Source: Streptomyces aculeolatus (GTDB taxonomy: Bacteria; Actinomycetota; Actinomycetes; Streptomycetales; Streptomycetaceae). Taken from it: 64,000 bases of DNA. Each line of letters begins with the position of its first letter. Positions within the stretch are counted from its first letter, which is position 1. The stretch lies in NCBI RefSeq assembly GCF_020400605.1, contig NZ_JAINRD010000015.1:124001-188000 (forward strand). The letters are read 5' to 3'. The position numbers and the translations under genes were made by a program. Under the pieces are notes generated by a model. It did no database searches. It was not told the origin of the DNA and saw only the letters and a program-made list of their open reading frames with translations. Positions 26,580 through 34,452 of this stretch are shown here, piece by piece.

Positions 26580-27502
26580 CAGGCCGCCCTCCCGGCGGGT
26601 TCCGGCGCGCGGTACTCCACCGCGTCGCGGGTCAGTTCCATGAACGCCTCCTCCAGTGATGCCTGTGAGGTGGTGAGCTGGTGGACGGGGATCTGGTGCG
26701 CGGCGGCGAGGTCGCCTATCCGCTCGGCTGCGACGCCTTCGACCGAGAGTTCGTTCCGCCCGGCGGTGGTGACGGTGACGTCGGGGCCGAGGAGCAGCTT
26801 TTCCAGCCGGTCGGCCTGCGGGGTGCGTACCGACACCCGGCGTCCGGACAGGGTGCCGGTGAAATCCTCGGCCGGCAGGTCGGCCAGCAGCCGGCCGCGG
26901 CCGATGACGATGACGTGCTCGGCGATCTCGGCCATCTCCCGCATCAGATGCGAGGAGACGAAGACGGTGCGGCCTTCTCCCGCGAGCCGGTTCAGCAGGT
27001 CGCGGATCCACAGGATGCCCTCCGGGTCCAGCCCGTTGACCGGCTCGTCGAGCACGACGGTCCCCGGATCGCCGAGCAGCGCCGCGGCGATGCCCAGGCG
27101 CTGCGCCATGCCGAGGGAGAAGCTGCCTGCCCGGCGCCGGGCCACGTCGGTCAGCCCGGCCAGGTCGAGCACCTGAGAGACACGTCGCCTGCCGATGCCG
27201 TTCGTGGCCGCCAGCGCGTGCAGGTGATCGAACGCCGACCGGCCCGGGTGCCCGGCCCCGGCTTCCAGCAGTGCCCCGATCTCCCGCAGCGGGGCCGGGT
27301 GCTCGCTGGGGGCGCGTCCGCCTACCCGCACGGTGCCGGCGGTCGGGGCGGCCAGGCCGAGGATGACGCGCATGGTGGTGGACTTCCCGGAGCCGTTGGG
27401 GCCCAGGAAGCCGGTGACGATCCCGGGCCGGACGCTGAAGGACAGCCGGTCCACGGCGGCGGTGGACCCGTAGCGTTTGGTGAGTTCGGTGACTTCAATC
27501 AT
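26579..27502 (-). CDS. ABC transporter ATP-binding protein
   Basis: 307 aa from ATG 27502. Walker A GPNGSGKST, signature FSLGMAQRLG (SLGMAQ in place of LSGGQ), Walker B VVLDEPVNGLD and H-loop VSSHL are all present. C-terminal 100 residues form the regulatory extension typical of DrrA/CcmA-type exporters. Works with the downstream permease. Starts 86 bp after the response-regulator gene on the same strand. Confidence 0.93.
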   Translation of the reverse strand: MIEVTELTKRYGSTAAVDRLSFSVRPGIVTGFLGPNGSGKSTTMRVILGLAAPTAGTVRVGGRAPSEHPAPLREIGALLEAGAGHPGRSAFDHLHALAATNGIGRRRVSQVLDLAGLTDVARRRAGSFSLGMAQRLGIAAALLGDPGTVVLDEPVNGLDPEGILWIRDLLNRLAGEGRTVFVSSHLMREMAEIAEHVIVIGRGRLLADLPAEDFTGTLSGRRVSVRTPQADRLEKLLLGPDVTVTTAGRNELSVEGVAAERIGDLAAAHQIPVHQLTTSQASLEEAFMELTRDAVEYRAPEPAGRAA

Positions 27503-27588
27503 GGGAGCCACGGTGCCGGGCGGCGGATGTCGCCGGCGTCCCCTCACCGGGGTCAGTCGGGCCTGCCCCGCGGGTGGTACGGGCAGGC

Positions 27589-28257
27589 TCAGCCCGAGGC
27601 CGTCACCAGGCCGGTCTGGAACGCGATGACCACGACCTGCGCCCGGTCCCGTGCCCCCAGCTTGGCCATGGACCGCTTGAGGTGCGTCTTGACCGTGGAC
27701 TCGGCGAGGAAGAGCCGCTCGGCGATCTCGTCGTTGCTCATCCCCGTGGCCACCAGCGCGACGATCTCCCGCTCCCGCTGGGTCAGCACCTTCAGCAACT
27801 CCGGGACCGCACCGTCCGTACGGTCTGGCCGGGCCAGGAACCGGGTGATCAGGCCGCGGGTCGCCGTAGGAGACAGCAGCGCGTCACCCCGTGCCACCAG
27901 CCGGATCGCGTCGGCGAGTTCACGCGGCCCGACGCCCTTGCCCAGGAAGCCGCTGGCCCCGGCGCGCAGCGCCCGCAGCACGTACTCGTCCACTTCGAAG
28001 GTTGTCAGCACCAGCACCCGGACCCCGGCAAGACCGTCGTCCGCGACGATCCGGCGGGTGGCCTCAAGACCGTCCAGCTCCGGCATCCGGATGTCCATCA
28101 CCACCACGTCGGGGCGGGTGCTGCGGGCCAGTTCCACCGCCTCGACGCCGTTCGCCGCCTCACCGACCACCTCGAGGTCATCGGCCGCGTCGATGAGGGA
28201 ACTGACCCCCGCGCGAATCAGCGTCTGGTCGTCGGCGAGCACGACACGGACCGTCAT
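27589..28257 (-). CDS. NarL/FixJ-type response regulator
   Basis: 222 aa. Receiver domain with MTVRVVLADDQTLIRAGV, phospho-acceptor in VVMDIRMPELDG, and a LuxR-type HTH (LTQREREIVALVATGMSNDE, then ESTVKTHLKRSMAKLG). Overlaps the kinase stop by 4 nt. Likely activates the downstream ABC exporter on a cell-envelope or drug signal. Confidence 0.95.
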   Translation of the reverse strand: MTVRVVLADDQTLIRAGVSSLIDAADDLEVVGEAANGVEAVELARSTRPDVVVMDIRMPELDGLEATRRIVADDGLAGVRVLVLTTFEVDEYVLRALRAGASGFLGKGVGPRELADAIRLVARGDALLSPTATRGLITRFLARPDRTDGAVPELLKVLTQREREIVALVATGMSNDEIAERLFLAESTVKTHLKRSMAKLGARDRAQVVVIAFQTGLVTASG

Positions 28258-29441
28258 CCGCCGCTCTCCTCTCCGCCCGTCGGCAGCCGGGCCAGCACCC
28301 CGAATTCTGCGCCGCCGCGCGGCCCGGCGTGCAGCGTGCCGCCGACGGCGGCGACCCGCTCGGCCATGCCGGCCAGCCCGTAGCCAGAAGGGCTGTCCGC
28401 GCTCCCACCTGGGCCGTTCACCCTACCGGGAGGCCGTGCAGCCCGGTTCTGTACGTCGATGCACAGCTCGTCCGGACGGTACGACAACCGCAGCCGTACG
28501 ACGCCATGGCGGCTGCCGTGCTTGCCCGCGTTCGTCAATGACTCCTGGATCACGCGGTACGCCGACAGACCGACGGCCGGCGGCAGCTCCCGGGGTTCGC
28601 CGGACACACTCGACTCCACCCGCATCCCGGCCGTCCTCGCGTCGGCCACCAGCCGCTCCAGGTCCGCCAGCCCGGCCGGTGGCCGCACGGGCTCCTCGCC
28701 GGCATCACGGCCGTCGGGGTCACGGAGCACCCCGAGCACCGCCGTCAGCTCGCCCAGCACGGTGCGTGCGGCGTGCTGGACGTGCTCCAGCGCCTCCTCC
28801 GCCTGCTCGGGCCGCGACCGCAGATGCAGCGAGGCGACTCCCGCCTGCACGTTGATCACCGCGATGTGGTGCCCCACCGAGTCGTGCAGTTCACGCGCGA
28901 TGTGCAGCCGCTGCTCCGCCGCCTGCCGCCGTTCCCGTTCCCGCCGCGCCACCTCCACGGCCCGTCTGCCGCGCACGCCGTTGCCACCGGCGAGAGCCGC
29001 CGCCAGCACGGCGATGAGCAGCAGCGGCCCCTCGGCGCTGTTCGCGCCGACTGCCGCCTCGGCGAGCGGAACCCCCGCCGACAACCCCACGACCGCCGCC
29101 GTGCCCGACCGCAGCACGGTCCGCCGCCCGCTCACGACGCCGACCCGGTAGCCGGTGAGCCCCACCGCGACCAGCCCCGGCTCCGCCATCCGGAGCGCCG
29201 TCACCAGTACGCCGGCGCCGCACGCCAGCGCCAGCGCGGCACTCGGCAACCGACGCCACAACCCCACGCCGGCGGCGGCCAGCAGCGCCGCGACGGGCAC
29301 GACCGGGCTCCGCGCCTCGTCCAGTCCCCGGCCCAGCACACCGGCGCCCATCAGCAACCCCAGCGCGGCGTCGGCAACCCACCCCGGCACACGCCGCCCC
29401 ACCCGCGCCCACCTGCCCACCCGCGCCTCCACCCGGTTCAC
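28254..29441 (-). CDS. sensor histidine kinase (HisKA_3)
   Basis: 395 aa. About five or six N-terminal membrane helices, then the dimerisation/phosphorylation site RELHDSVGHHIAVINVQAG and an HATPase with QESLTNAGKHG and GYGLAGMAERV. No extracytoplasmic sensor domain, so the signal is probably detected in the membrane, as in exporters' own kinases (LiaS/DesK type). First gene of the kinase-regulator-ABC operon. Confidence 0.93.
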   Translation of the reverse strand: MNRVEARVGRWARVGRRVPGWVADAALGLLMGAGVLGRGLDEARSPVVPVAALLAAAGVGLWRRLPSAALALACGAGVLVTALRMAEPGLVAVGLTGYRVGVVSGRRTVLRSGTAAVVGLSAGVPLAEAAVGANSAEGPLLLIAVLAAALAGGNGVRGRRAVEVARRERERRQAAEQRLHIARELHDSVGHHIAVINVQAGVASLHLRSRPEQAEEALEHVQHAARTVLGELTAVLGVLRDPDGRDAGEEPVRPPAGLADLERLVADARTAGMRVESSVSGEPRELPPAVGLSAYRVIQESLTNAGKHGSRHGVVRLRLSYRPDELCIDVQNRAARPPGRVNGPGGSADSPSGYGLAGMAERVAAVGGTLHAGPRGGAEFGVLARLPTGGEESGG

Positions 29442-29577
29442 GCTTCCACGCTAGGAAGCAACCCCAGGCAGCACGTCCCCCCACAGAGGGAGCCGGAACG
29501 TACCACCACAGGAGCAGCGATCTGTCGGGCGGCGCCTACAGGTACCCGCATTCGGCCCACCTAAGGGCTTGCAGATC

Positions 29578-29683
29578 ATCAGCACGTCGAAGGCCGCGAT
29601 GTAGACCATCAGGCGCCAGCGCGGCCCGGGGGCGTCGGCCAGGGCGTCCACCTGGGCGGCGGTGGCGATCGGCCGCTCAGTGG
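29578..29683 (-). pseudogene. tyrosine-recombinase fragment
   Basis: Reading the minus strand gives ATAAQVDALADAPGP, then PRWRLMVYIAAFDVL, which matches the start of the catalytic domain of actinobacterial integrases (usually followed by RWGEL, here lost). No start, no catalytic residues. Debris of an integrated element. Confidence 0.5.
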
Positions 29684-29859
29684 CCGACTCCTTGCCCGCT
29701 CTTGCCGATCTTGATGGTGAGTTTCTTGGCGGTCTCGAGGACCGCGGTGCCTCTGGCCTTGATCGCGACGGCGAAGGTGAGCATGTCGTCGTCCACCACC
29801 TTCGGGCGGCGCGGCGCCGGGCGCCAACGCTTGACCGCAGCGGACAGCTCCAGCCCCAT
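29677..29859 (-). pseudogene. serine-resolvase C-terminal fragment
   Basis: RRPKVVDDDMLTFAVAIKAR and ETAKKLTIKIGKSG correspond to the helix-turn-helix tail of resolvase/invertase proteins (usually KLTIxTGKxxGKHPS). The catalytic N-terminal domain is missing. It abuts the integrase fragment, showing two different recombinases decayed in place. Confidence 0.5.
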
Positions 29860-30188
29860 GCGCGGACCGCAGAAGAGGACGGTCCAGTCGTCGCCTCAGT
29901 GTCCGTCGCGGACCACCGCTACCCCGCCGACCCGGGTCGTGATGCCCGCCGGCCCGCGTCGGGCCGAAGCGAGCACGCTGGCCGGCCGAACCGGACCGGC
30001 CAGCCACCGTCCGGCGCCGGCCCCGGGCCGAGGAACGCCGCGTGCGAGGTGCCGGCCGCAGCAGCGACCGCACGCCGGTCCGCGTCCGTCGCCACCGGGT
30101 CGTCGTCGGTGACGGCCGTGGGGCTACCGCCCCGGCCGTCGCGCCGCACACACGCATCAACCACCGTGACATCCGGCCAGGACATCGG

Positions 30189-30482
30189 TCAGTCGATGCC
30201 TTCGACGATGCGGAAGTCCCGCTCGGCGCCGTCGGAGAGGGCGACCAGCGCCTCCTGGTAGGCCGCACTCTCGCGCGCCGCGACGGCCTGCTCGAAGCTG
30301 TCGAACTCGACCAGGACGGTGCGCTCGGCGATTCCGGCGTCATGCGCCACGACCCGACCGCCGCGGACGAGGGTCCGACCGCCCGCGGGCTCGACGGCCA
30401 AGCGGGCAAGTTTGTTGTAAGCAGCCAGCTTCTCAGGATCTGAAATGGTGCGGTAGACGCTGACCCAGTAGCCCTTGGGCAC
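30189..30482 (-). CDS. DUF1330 family protein
   Basis: 97 aa. GYWVSVYRTISDPEKLAAYN, then FDSFEQAVAARESAAYQEAL is the DUF1330 dimeric alpha/beta-barrel pattern. Members are small cofactor-free proteins of unclear biochemistry. Divergent from an HxlR regulator whose operators lie between the two, so probably regulated by it. Confidence 0.9.
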   Translation of the reverse strand: MPKGYWVSVYRTISDPEKLAAYNKLARLAVEPAGGRTLVRGGRVVAHDAGIAERTVLVEFDSFEQAVAARESAAYQEALVALSDGAERDFRIVEGID

Positions 30483-30627
30483 GGAACCTCCAGTGTGGGA
30501 ATGAGAGCGTCTGACTTACGGGTTGGTCTCGGACGAGCGCCGGGCGGGAGCGAGGCTTGTCAGCGTCGTGATCGCCATGGCACCGATGCCGACCAGCGGC
30601 GCGGTGGTGCAGGGCCCAGTCGAGTCT

Positions 30628-30644
30628 GTTTCGAAATCAGAAAC
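30628..30644 (+). promoter_or_regulatory. HxlR operator candidate, upstream copy
   Basis: Inverted repeat GTTTCGAAATCAGAAAC (GTTTC-N7-GAAAC). A second copy lies 35 bp away, about 3.3 helical turns, in the intergenic region shared by the DUF1330 gene and the HxlR gene. Confidence 0.6.
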
Positions 30645-30662
30645 GCTTGGATGGATGCTAGT

Positions 30663-30679
30663 GTTTCGAATAACGAAAC
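30663..30679 (+). promoter_or_regulatory. HxlR operator candidate, downstream copy
   Basis: Inverted repeat GTTTCGAATAACGAAAC, ending just before the AGGAGGGT ribosome-binding site of the HxlR gene. Binding here would block its own translation-initiation region and transcription, consistent with autorepression. Confidence 0.6.
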
Positions 30680-30691
30680 GCAAGGAGGGTC

Positions 30692-31045
30692 ATGCCGGCA
30701 CCACGCCCAGGAACACCGGTTCGGGGTTCGACGACCGGCCGTCCGCTCATGGCCGCGCTGGACCTGTTCGGCCGTCGGTGGGCGCTGCGCATCCTCTGGG
30801 AACTGCGTGCGGGTCCGCTCGGTGCCCGCGCGCTGCTGGCACGGTGCGAAGGGCTGTCATCCAGCGTCCTCTACGAGCGGCTCCGCGAACTCGCATCGAG
30901 CGGGATCATCGCGCCATCGGCCGATGGCTACGAGCTGACTCGGCTGGGGACAGCGCTCCGTGACGCCCTACGTCCGCTCGACGAATGGGCGATCGCCTGG
31001 GCGCAGGAGCAGGAACACAACGATCAGGAGCCCACGGAGACGTGA
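30692..31045 (+). CDS. HxlR-family transcriptional regulator
   Basis: 117 aa from ATG 30692, ideal AGGAGG site. ALDLFGRRWALRILWELRAG and LSSSVLYERLRELASSGII with YELTRLGTAL are the HxlR winged helix. It lacks the N-terminal Cys used for aldehyde/redox sensing in HxlR/QorR. Two matching inverted repeats upstream suggest autoregulation and control of the divergent DUF1330 gene. Confidence 0.9.
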   Translation: MPAPRPGTPVRGSTTGRPLMAALDLFGRRWALRILWELRAGPLGARALLARCEGLSSSVLYERLRELASSGIIAPSADGYELTRLGTALRDALRPLDEWAIAWAQEQEHNDQEPTET

Positions 31046-31150
31046 AGGTCACGTCCGGCCACGTGGAGCGGAGATGTGACGGCCGCCGACTCGGGACACG
31101 GGCTCACGCGGCCTGCGAGAAACCTCGGTCGCCGGCCCGTCGCCGCGCAG

Positions 31151-31640
31151 ATGCGTGAAGTCGGCATCCAGGCAAGGGTCGCCCTGGGCGTGGTGCCGAC
31201 CCTGGTCCTGGGCCTCGGGAGGGCCGGCTCCGCGCAGCCGTCCGCCGCCGCCCCGGTGCCCGCAGCACCGTCGCAGTCCACGGAGGTGGAGATCACCGAG
31301 CAGCAGGCGGATGCGGCCAAGGAGTCCGCCGGCTCCGACGGGGACGTCTCCAGGAACAACGTCCTGGTCGAGCACGCGGACGGCGTGATGGATTGGATCG
31401 CACAACGACCTCCTCACCGAGGACGACGACCTCACCTTCAACCGCGACATCGCGTCCACCAGGCAGCACGGCGACGTCCAACTGACCACGCGGTCGGTCC
31501 GGGCACACGGCCGGGACTGGACGCCGTGGATCATCGGGGGCGGCGCCGCCGGGACGGCACTCGCCGGTGGCGTGTTGTTCCTCGTATGGCGTGGCCGCCG
31601 GGCTGCAGCCGAGTGGACCTTGACTGCTGAGCATCGGTAA
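31151..31640 (+). pseudogene. frameshifted secreted/membrane-anchored protein
   Basis: Frame from ATG 31151 shows a signal-peptide-like start (VALGVVPTLVLGLG) and an acidic stretch. At about 31400 the sensible frame changes: HNDLLTEDDDLTFNRDIA continues to WTPWIIGGGAAGTALAGG, a C-terminal membrane helix ending in Arg, with TAA at 31638-31640. Together they read like one surface protein broken by a single-base indel. Family unknown; sequencing error cannot be excluded. Confidence 0.45.
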
Positions 31641-31672
31641 CGCTTCCCCTCGCGAGTACCCGACGAGCGAGG

Positions 31673-31993
31673 GGCACCACCGCCTGGCGCCGCCGCACAA
31701 CGCTCTGGGGACTACCGATCGCCGACGGCGCGCCGGACGACGCGGCCGACACCCCGCTGCGGTTCCCCGGGCAGTACGCGGACTCCGAGACCGGCTGGCA
31801 CTACAACGTCTTCCGGCACTACGACCACCGGCCACCAGCGGCGGACGGCGGCTTCCCGGGCGAGCAGTTCATGAACGCCGATCTGCTGAAGGACGAGTTC
31901 GACCTCAAACAGATGAAGAAAGTGGCCGGCACCCCTGAAGAGATGCTCGAAAAGCTCGACATCGGTCGGGGCGACCGGCCGAAGGGACGCTGA
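31673..31993 (+). pseudogene. RHS-repeat polymorphic toxin, C-terminal remnant
   Basis: Reads GTTAWRRRTTLWG, PLRFPGQYADSETGWHYN and VFRHYD, the hallmark end of the RHS core that encapsulates a C-terminal toxin. Everything upstream of the core is gone. Only about 50 residues follow (NADLLKDEFDLKQMKKVAGT region), too short to name a toxin fold. Immediately followed by a putative immunity gene. Confidence 0.75.
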
Positions 31994-31994
31994 C

Positions 31995-32519
31995 GTGATC
32001 ATCATCCCGAAGCTGCTGGCCGAGTTGCTCGGCGAGGCCGACGAGGACCAGTTACGGCGACTCGCGCCGGACTTCGCCGAGCACGCTCTCGACACGTACC
32101 GGTCGGCCATGCGCGAGCCGTTGTACGAGGCGAGCGCGGAGTTGCTCCGTGCCGTCCGGGAGGGAGTCGACACCGGGCGGGCGGGGGAGCGGATGGAGAC
32201 GGCGCGGCGGTCCTTCTTCGCCGTGCGGACGGACGAGGACGACAGCGGACCGGGCGGGTCGGTGAGCTGGACGGCTTTTCGGGCCTTCGACGTGGGTTCA
32301 CCCAGGCTGCGGCGGCCCGTGGGGGTGATCCGGCACGACAAGCAGGTTGCCGACATCGCCGCCCGGGCACAGGAGGCCGCCGGGCAGTGGGATGCCGCCG
32401 GTGACCCGCGGAGTGCGCAGGCCGCGCGGGTGGCTCGGTGGGAGGAGGCGCGTTGGCAGATTGCACGGGTGGTCGCCACCGCACCGAACCCCAACGACGT
32501 GGCCAACGGCGGCAGGTGA
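31995..32519 (+). CDS. putative immunity protein for the RHS toxin remnant
   Basis: 174 aa from GTG 31995, one base after the toxin stop. Mostly helical, charged: HALDTYRSAMREPLYEASAE, SWTAFRAFDVG, RWEEARWQIARVVA. Family not recognised. Position directly after an RHS tip is the main argument for immunity function; intact while the toxin is broken, as often seen for orphan immunity genes. Confidence 0.55.
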   Translation: MIIIPKLLAELLGEADEDQLRRLAPDFAEHALDTYRSAMREPLYEASAELLRAVREGVDTGRAGERMETARRSFFAVRTDEDDSGPGGSVSWTAFRAFDVGSPRLRRPVGVIRHDKQVADIAARAQEAAGQWDAAGDPRSAQAARVARWEEARWQIARVVATAPNPNDVANGGR

Positions 32520-32896
32520 GTGCCGGGACCAACTCCCCCGAGCGAGTTGCTTACTGGGGTAGTCCCACCGTTGCCCGATTGCTGTCGCGTGACGTGCTCA
32601 AACGCCCGCCCGTGCCAGATGCGTGCCCGTCAGGGGGGTCATCCACGGCCGCCGACGGTCACCAGGGAGCATGCCAAGAACAGCCGGGAGGGTCACGTTC
32701 TCGCCGGTCGGCGGCTCGGGTGCCGTAGAGGGCCGAAGACGACTCAATAGGCGGGCCGAGGCTCTGGGCAACGCGCAACGCGCAACGCAACGCCGTGGCG
32801 CTCAGGCCGTGCGGGAACTCCAGTGCCGCGCGAACAGCTCTTTCCAGGTCCGTGGGGCCGCAGGCGACCCGTAGGATGCGGCCGTCCGCAGAACTA
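32520..32896 (+). other. non-coding interval with att-associated motif
   Basis: No gene supported. It contains the GTGCCAGATGCGTGCC motif and a minisatellite-like GCGCAACGCGCAACGCAACG near 32775. The stretch from 32600 to 32745 reads in one frame like a decayed integrase tail (CQMRARQGGHPR), weakly. Confidence 0.4.
32612..32627 (+). repeat. GTGCYA-CRTGCC motif, copy 4 of 5
   Basis: GTGCCAGATGCGTGCC. No tRNA-derived repeat lies directly beside it, so an attachment site here may have been lost or moved. Confidence 0.45.
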
Positions 32897-32932
32897 TGAA
32901 GCTGCGCCATCTTGAAGTAGCTGGTCAGGGTG
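32897..32932 (+). repeat. 36-bp direct repeat, left copy
   Basis: TGAAGCTGCG(C)CATCTTGAA and following GT(A)GCTGGTCAGGGTG match 34202-34237 with two mismatches. The pair brackets a deleted transposase and a methyltransferase gene. On the minus strand both copies read TLTSxFKMxQLH. Confidence 0.7.
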
Positions 32933-32992
32933 CTGGTGTCATGTCGTTTCGGGGTGCTCGTGCTGGTCGTGGCCGGTTGTCTGCCGGGTAGA

Positions 32993-33394
32993 TCATGTGG
33001 CAGCGGCGGCGTCGAGGTTCGTCAGCACGAGTAGGGCGCGCAGGAGGTGGGTGGCGCGGGCGGGGTCGGTGCGGAGTTTGGTGAGGATCCGCCAGTTCTT
33101 CAGGTGGGCGAAGCCGTGCTCGTTCGCCTTGCCGGTGCGGCGCTGGGTGGGGATGAGGGTGCCGTCGATCAGGACAACCTCCCCGCCCCGCTTGGCGATC
33201 TTCTTCAGGGCGCGGTCCAGCCGCGGGGCCTTCGCGGCCAGCAGCGCGATCAGCTCGTCCCGCCAACGGCGCACGGTGGTGGCGGAGATGTCGTTGCCGC
33301 CGGCCATGTCGGCCAGATGGAGTGCTGCCGCGCGCGATCTCCAGCCAGGAGTTGAACCACTGACAGGGCGGTTTCGTTGTGGATCATCAGGCAC
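32993..33394 (-). pseudogene. internally deleted IS5-type transposase
   Basis: 134 aa. DISATTVRRWRDELIALLAA and EVVLIDGTLIPTQRRTGKAN are the start of the DDE domain, but the next residues are EHGFAHLKNWRILTKLRTDP, the C-terminal motif. The roughly 130-residue catalytic centre in between is missing, so it cannot transpose. A helical N-terminal part continues in another frame up to about 33516 (ALSVVQLLAGDRA). Confidence 0.75.
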
Positions 33395-33413
33395 AGCCCT
33401 CCCCTGTCACCCC

Positions 33414-34220
33414 ATGGATGTAGGTCTACTGATGGCAGAGCACCCCCAGCAATTCGCCCGGCAGCAGGCGAGCACGCAGGTTGCCGAGCCCGGCAGTATG
33501 CCGAGCCCTCGCACACTCACGGACGTACCGGGCTGGTTCTCATTTCTCGACCAGGCTCTCTTCGACTGGTTCCTCATTCGGCAGGGGCAGCGCGCCGAGC
33601 GCGGCGACCTACTGGAAATGGGGGTTTATGTCGGCAAGAGCGCTATCCTTCTCGGCCGCTACCTGCAGCAGGGTGAGTCGCTCACCGTATGCGACCTGTT
33701 CGAATCCCCTGCGCCGGACGACGCCAACAGTGCGGAGATCGCCCGTTACCTCCCTTTGGCGACGCGACAGGCATTCGAGTGCAACTATCTTTCCTTTCAT
33801 GACGAGCTGCCGCAGGTGCTGCAAGCGCCCACCTCGGTTGTCGTGGACGAGGTACCGACGGGCTCCTGCCGCTTCGTGCACATCGACGCCTCGCACCTTT
33901 ACGAGCACGTGTCCATGGACATCGCCGCAGCGCGCAGTGTCCTGCTTCCCAGCGGCGTGGTGGTCCTGGACGACTTCAGGTCGGAACACACGCCCGGCGT
34001 CGCCCTGGCCACCTGGGAGGCGGTCCTCGCCCAAGGTCTGAACCCCGTCTGCCTGAGCAAGGACAAGTTCTACGGCACTTGGGACGACCCGAAGCCCATC
34101 CAGGATGATCTTCTGGCGATGCTGTCCAGCCGCCAAGACTGGGGCTTCGACACGGAATGGGCCGCGGGCCGCCGTATCGTCAGGGTTCATTCCACGAACA
34201 GTGAAGCTGCGTCATCTTGA
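33414..34220 (+). CDS. class I methyltransferase (Methyltransf_24-like)
   Basis: 268 aa from ATG 33414; ATG 33432 in the same frame is possible. DLLEMGVYVGKSAILLG is the SAM motif I, CDLFESP motif II, FVHIDASHLYEHVSMDI then LLPSGVVVLDDF the metal-type acidic motifs of the TylF/Methyltransf_24 group. Final residues (SEAASS) are encoded by the right 36-bp repeat, so the natural C-terminus may have been replaced during the insertion. Likely a sugar or natural-product O-methyltransferase carried by the element. Confidence 0.75.
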   Translation: MDVGLLMAEHPQQFARQQASTQVAEPGSMPSPRTLTDVPGWFSFLDQALFDWFLIRQGQRAERGDLLEMGVYVGKSAILLGRYLQQGESLTVCDLFESPAPDDANSAEIARYLPLATRQAFECNYLSFHDELPQVLQAPTSVVVDEVPTGSCRFVHIDASHLYEHVSMDIAAARSVLLPSGVVVLDDFRSEHTPGVALATWEAVLAQGLNPVCLSKDKFYGTWDDPKPIQDDLLAMLSSRQDWGFDTEWAAGRRIVRVHSTNSEAASS

Positions 34221-34237
34221 AGTGGCTGGTCAGGGTG
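34202..34237 (+). repeat. 36-bp direct repeat, right copy
   Basis: Matches 32897-32932 with two mismatches and overlaps the stop of the methyltransferase gene. Beyond it the minus strand continues open to about 34370 (WNHRALQPLTLTSHFKMTQL), so this copy may be the tail of a larger lost gene. Confidence 0.7.
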
Positions 34238-34452
34238 AGCGGCTGCAGTGCGCGGTGGTTCCAGGTCAAGGTGACCGGATCCGCGGACTCGCCGACCCTG
34301 GTGGCCTGTTCAACGAGCAGCGAGCCGCGTCCGGCGCGGTGCATCGCGAGGCGGAGGGTCGACCTCATACCGGGCCGGATCCGGTCGATCCGACAACGCG
34401 GCGAGGCGCCGTGCCAGGCGTCGTGAGCCCGCCGTGGGTGACGGGACAGCCC

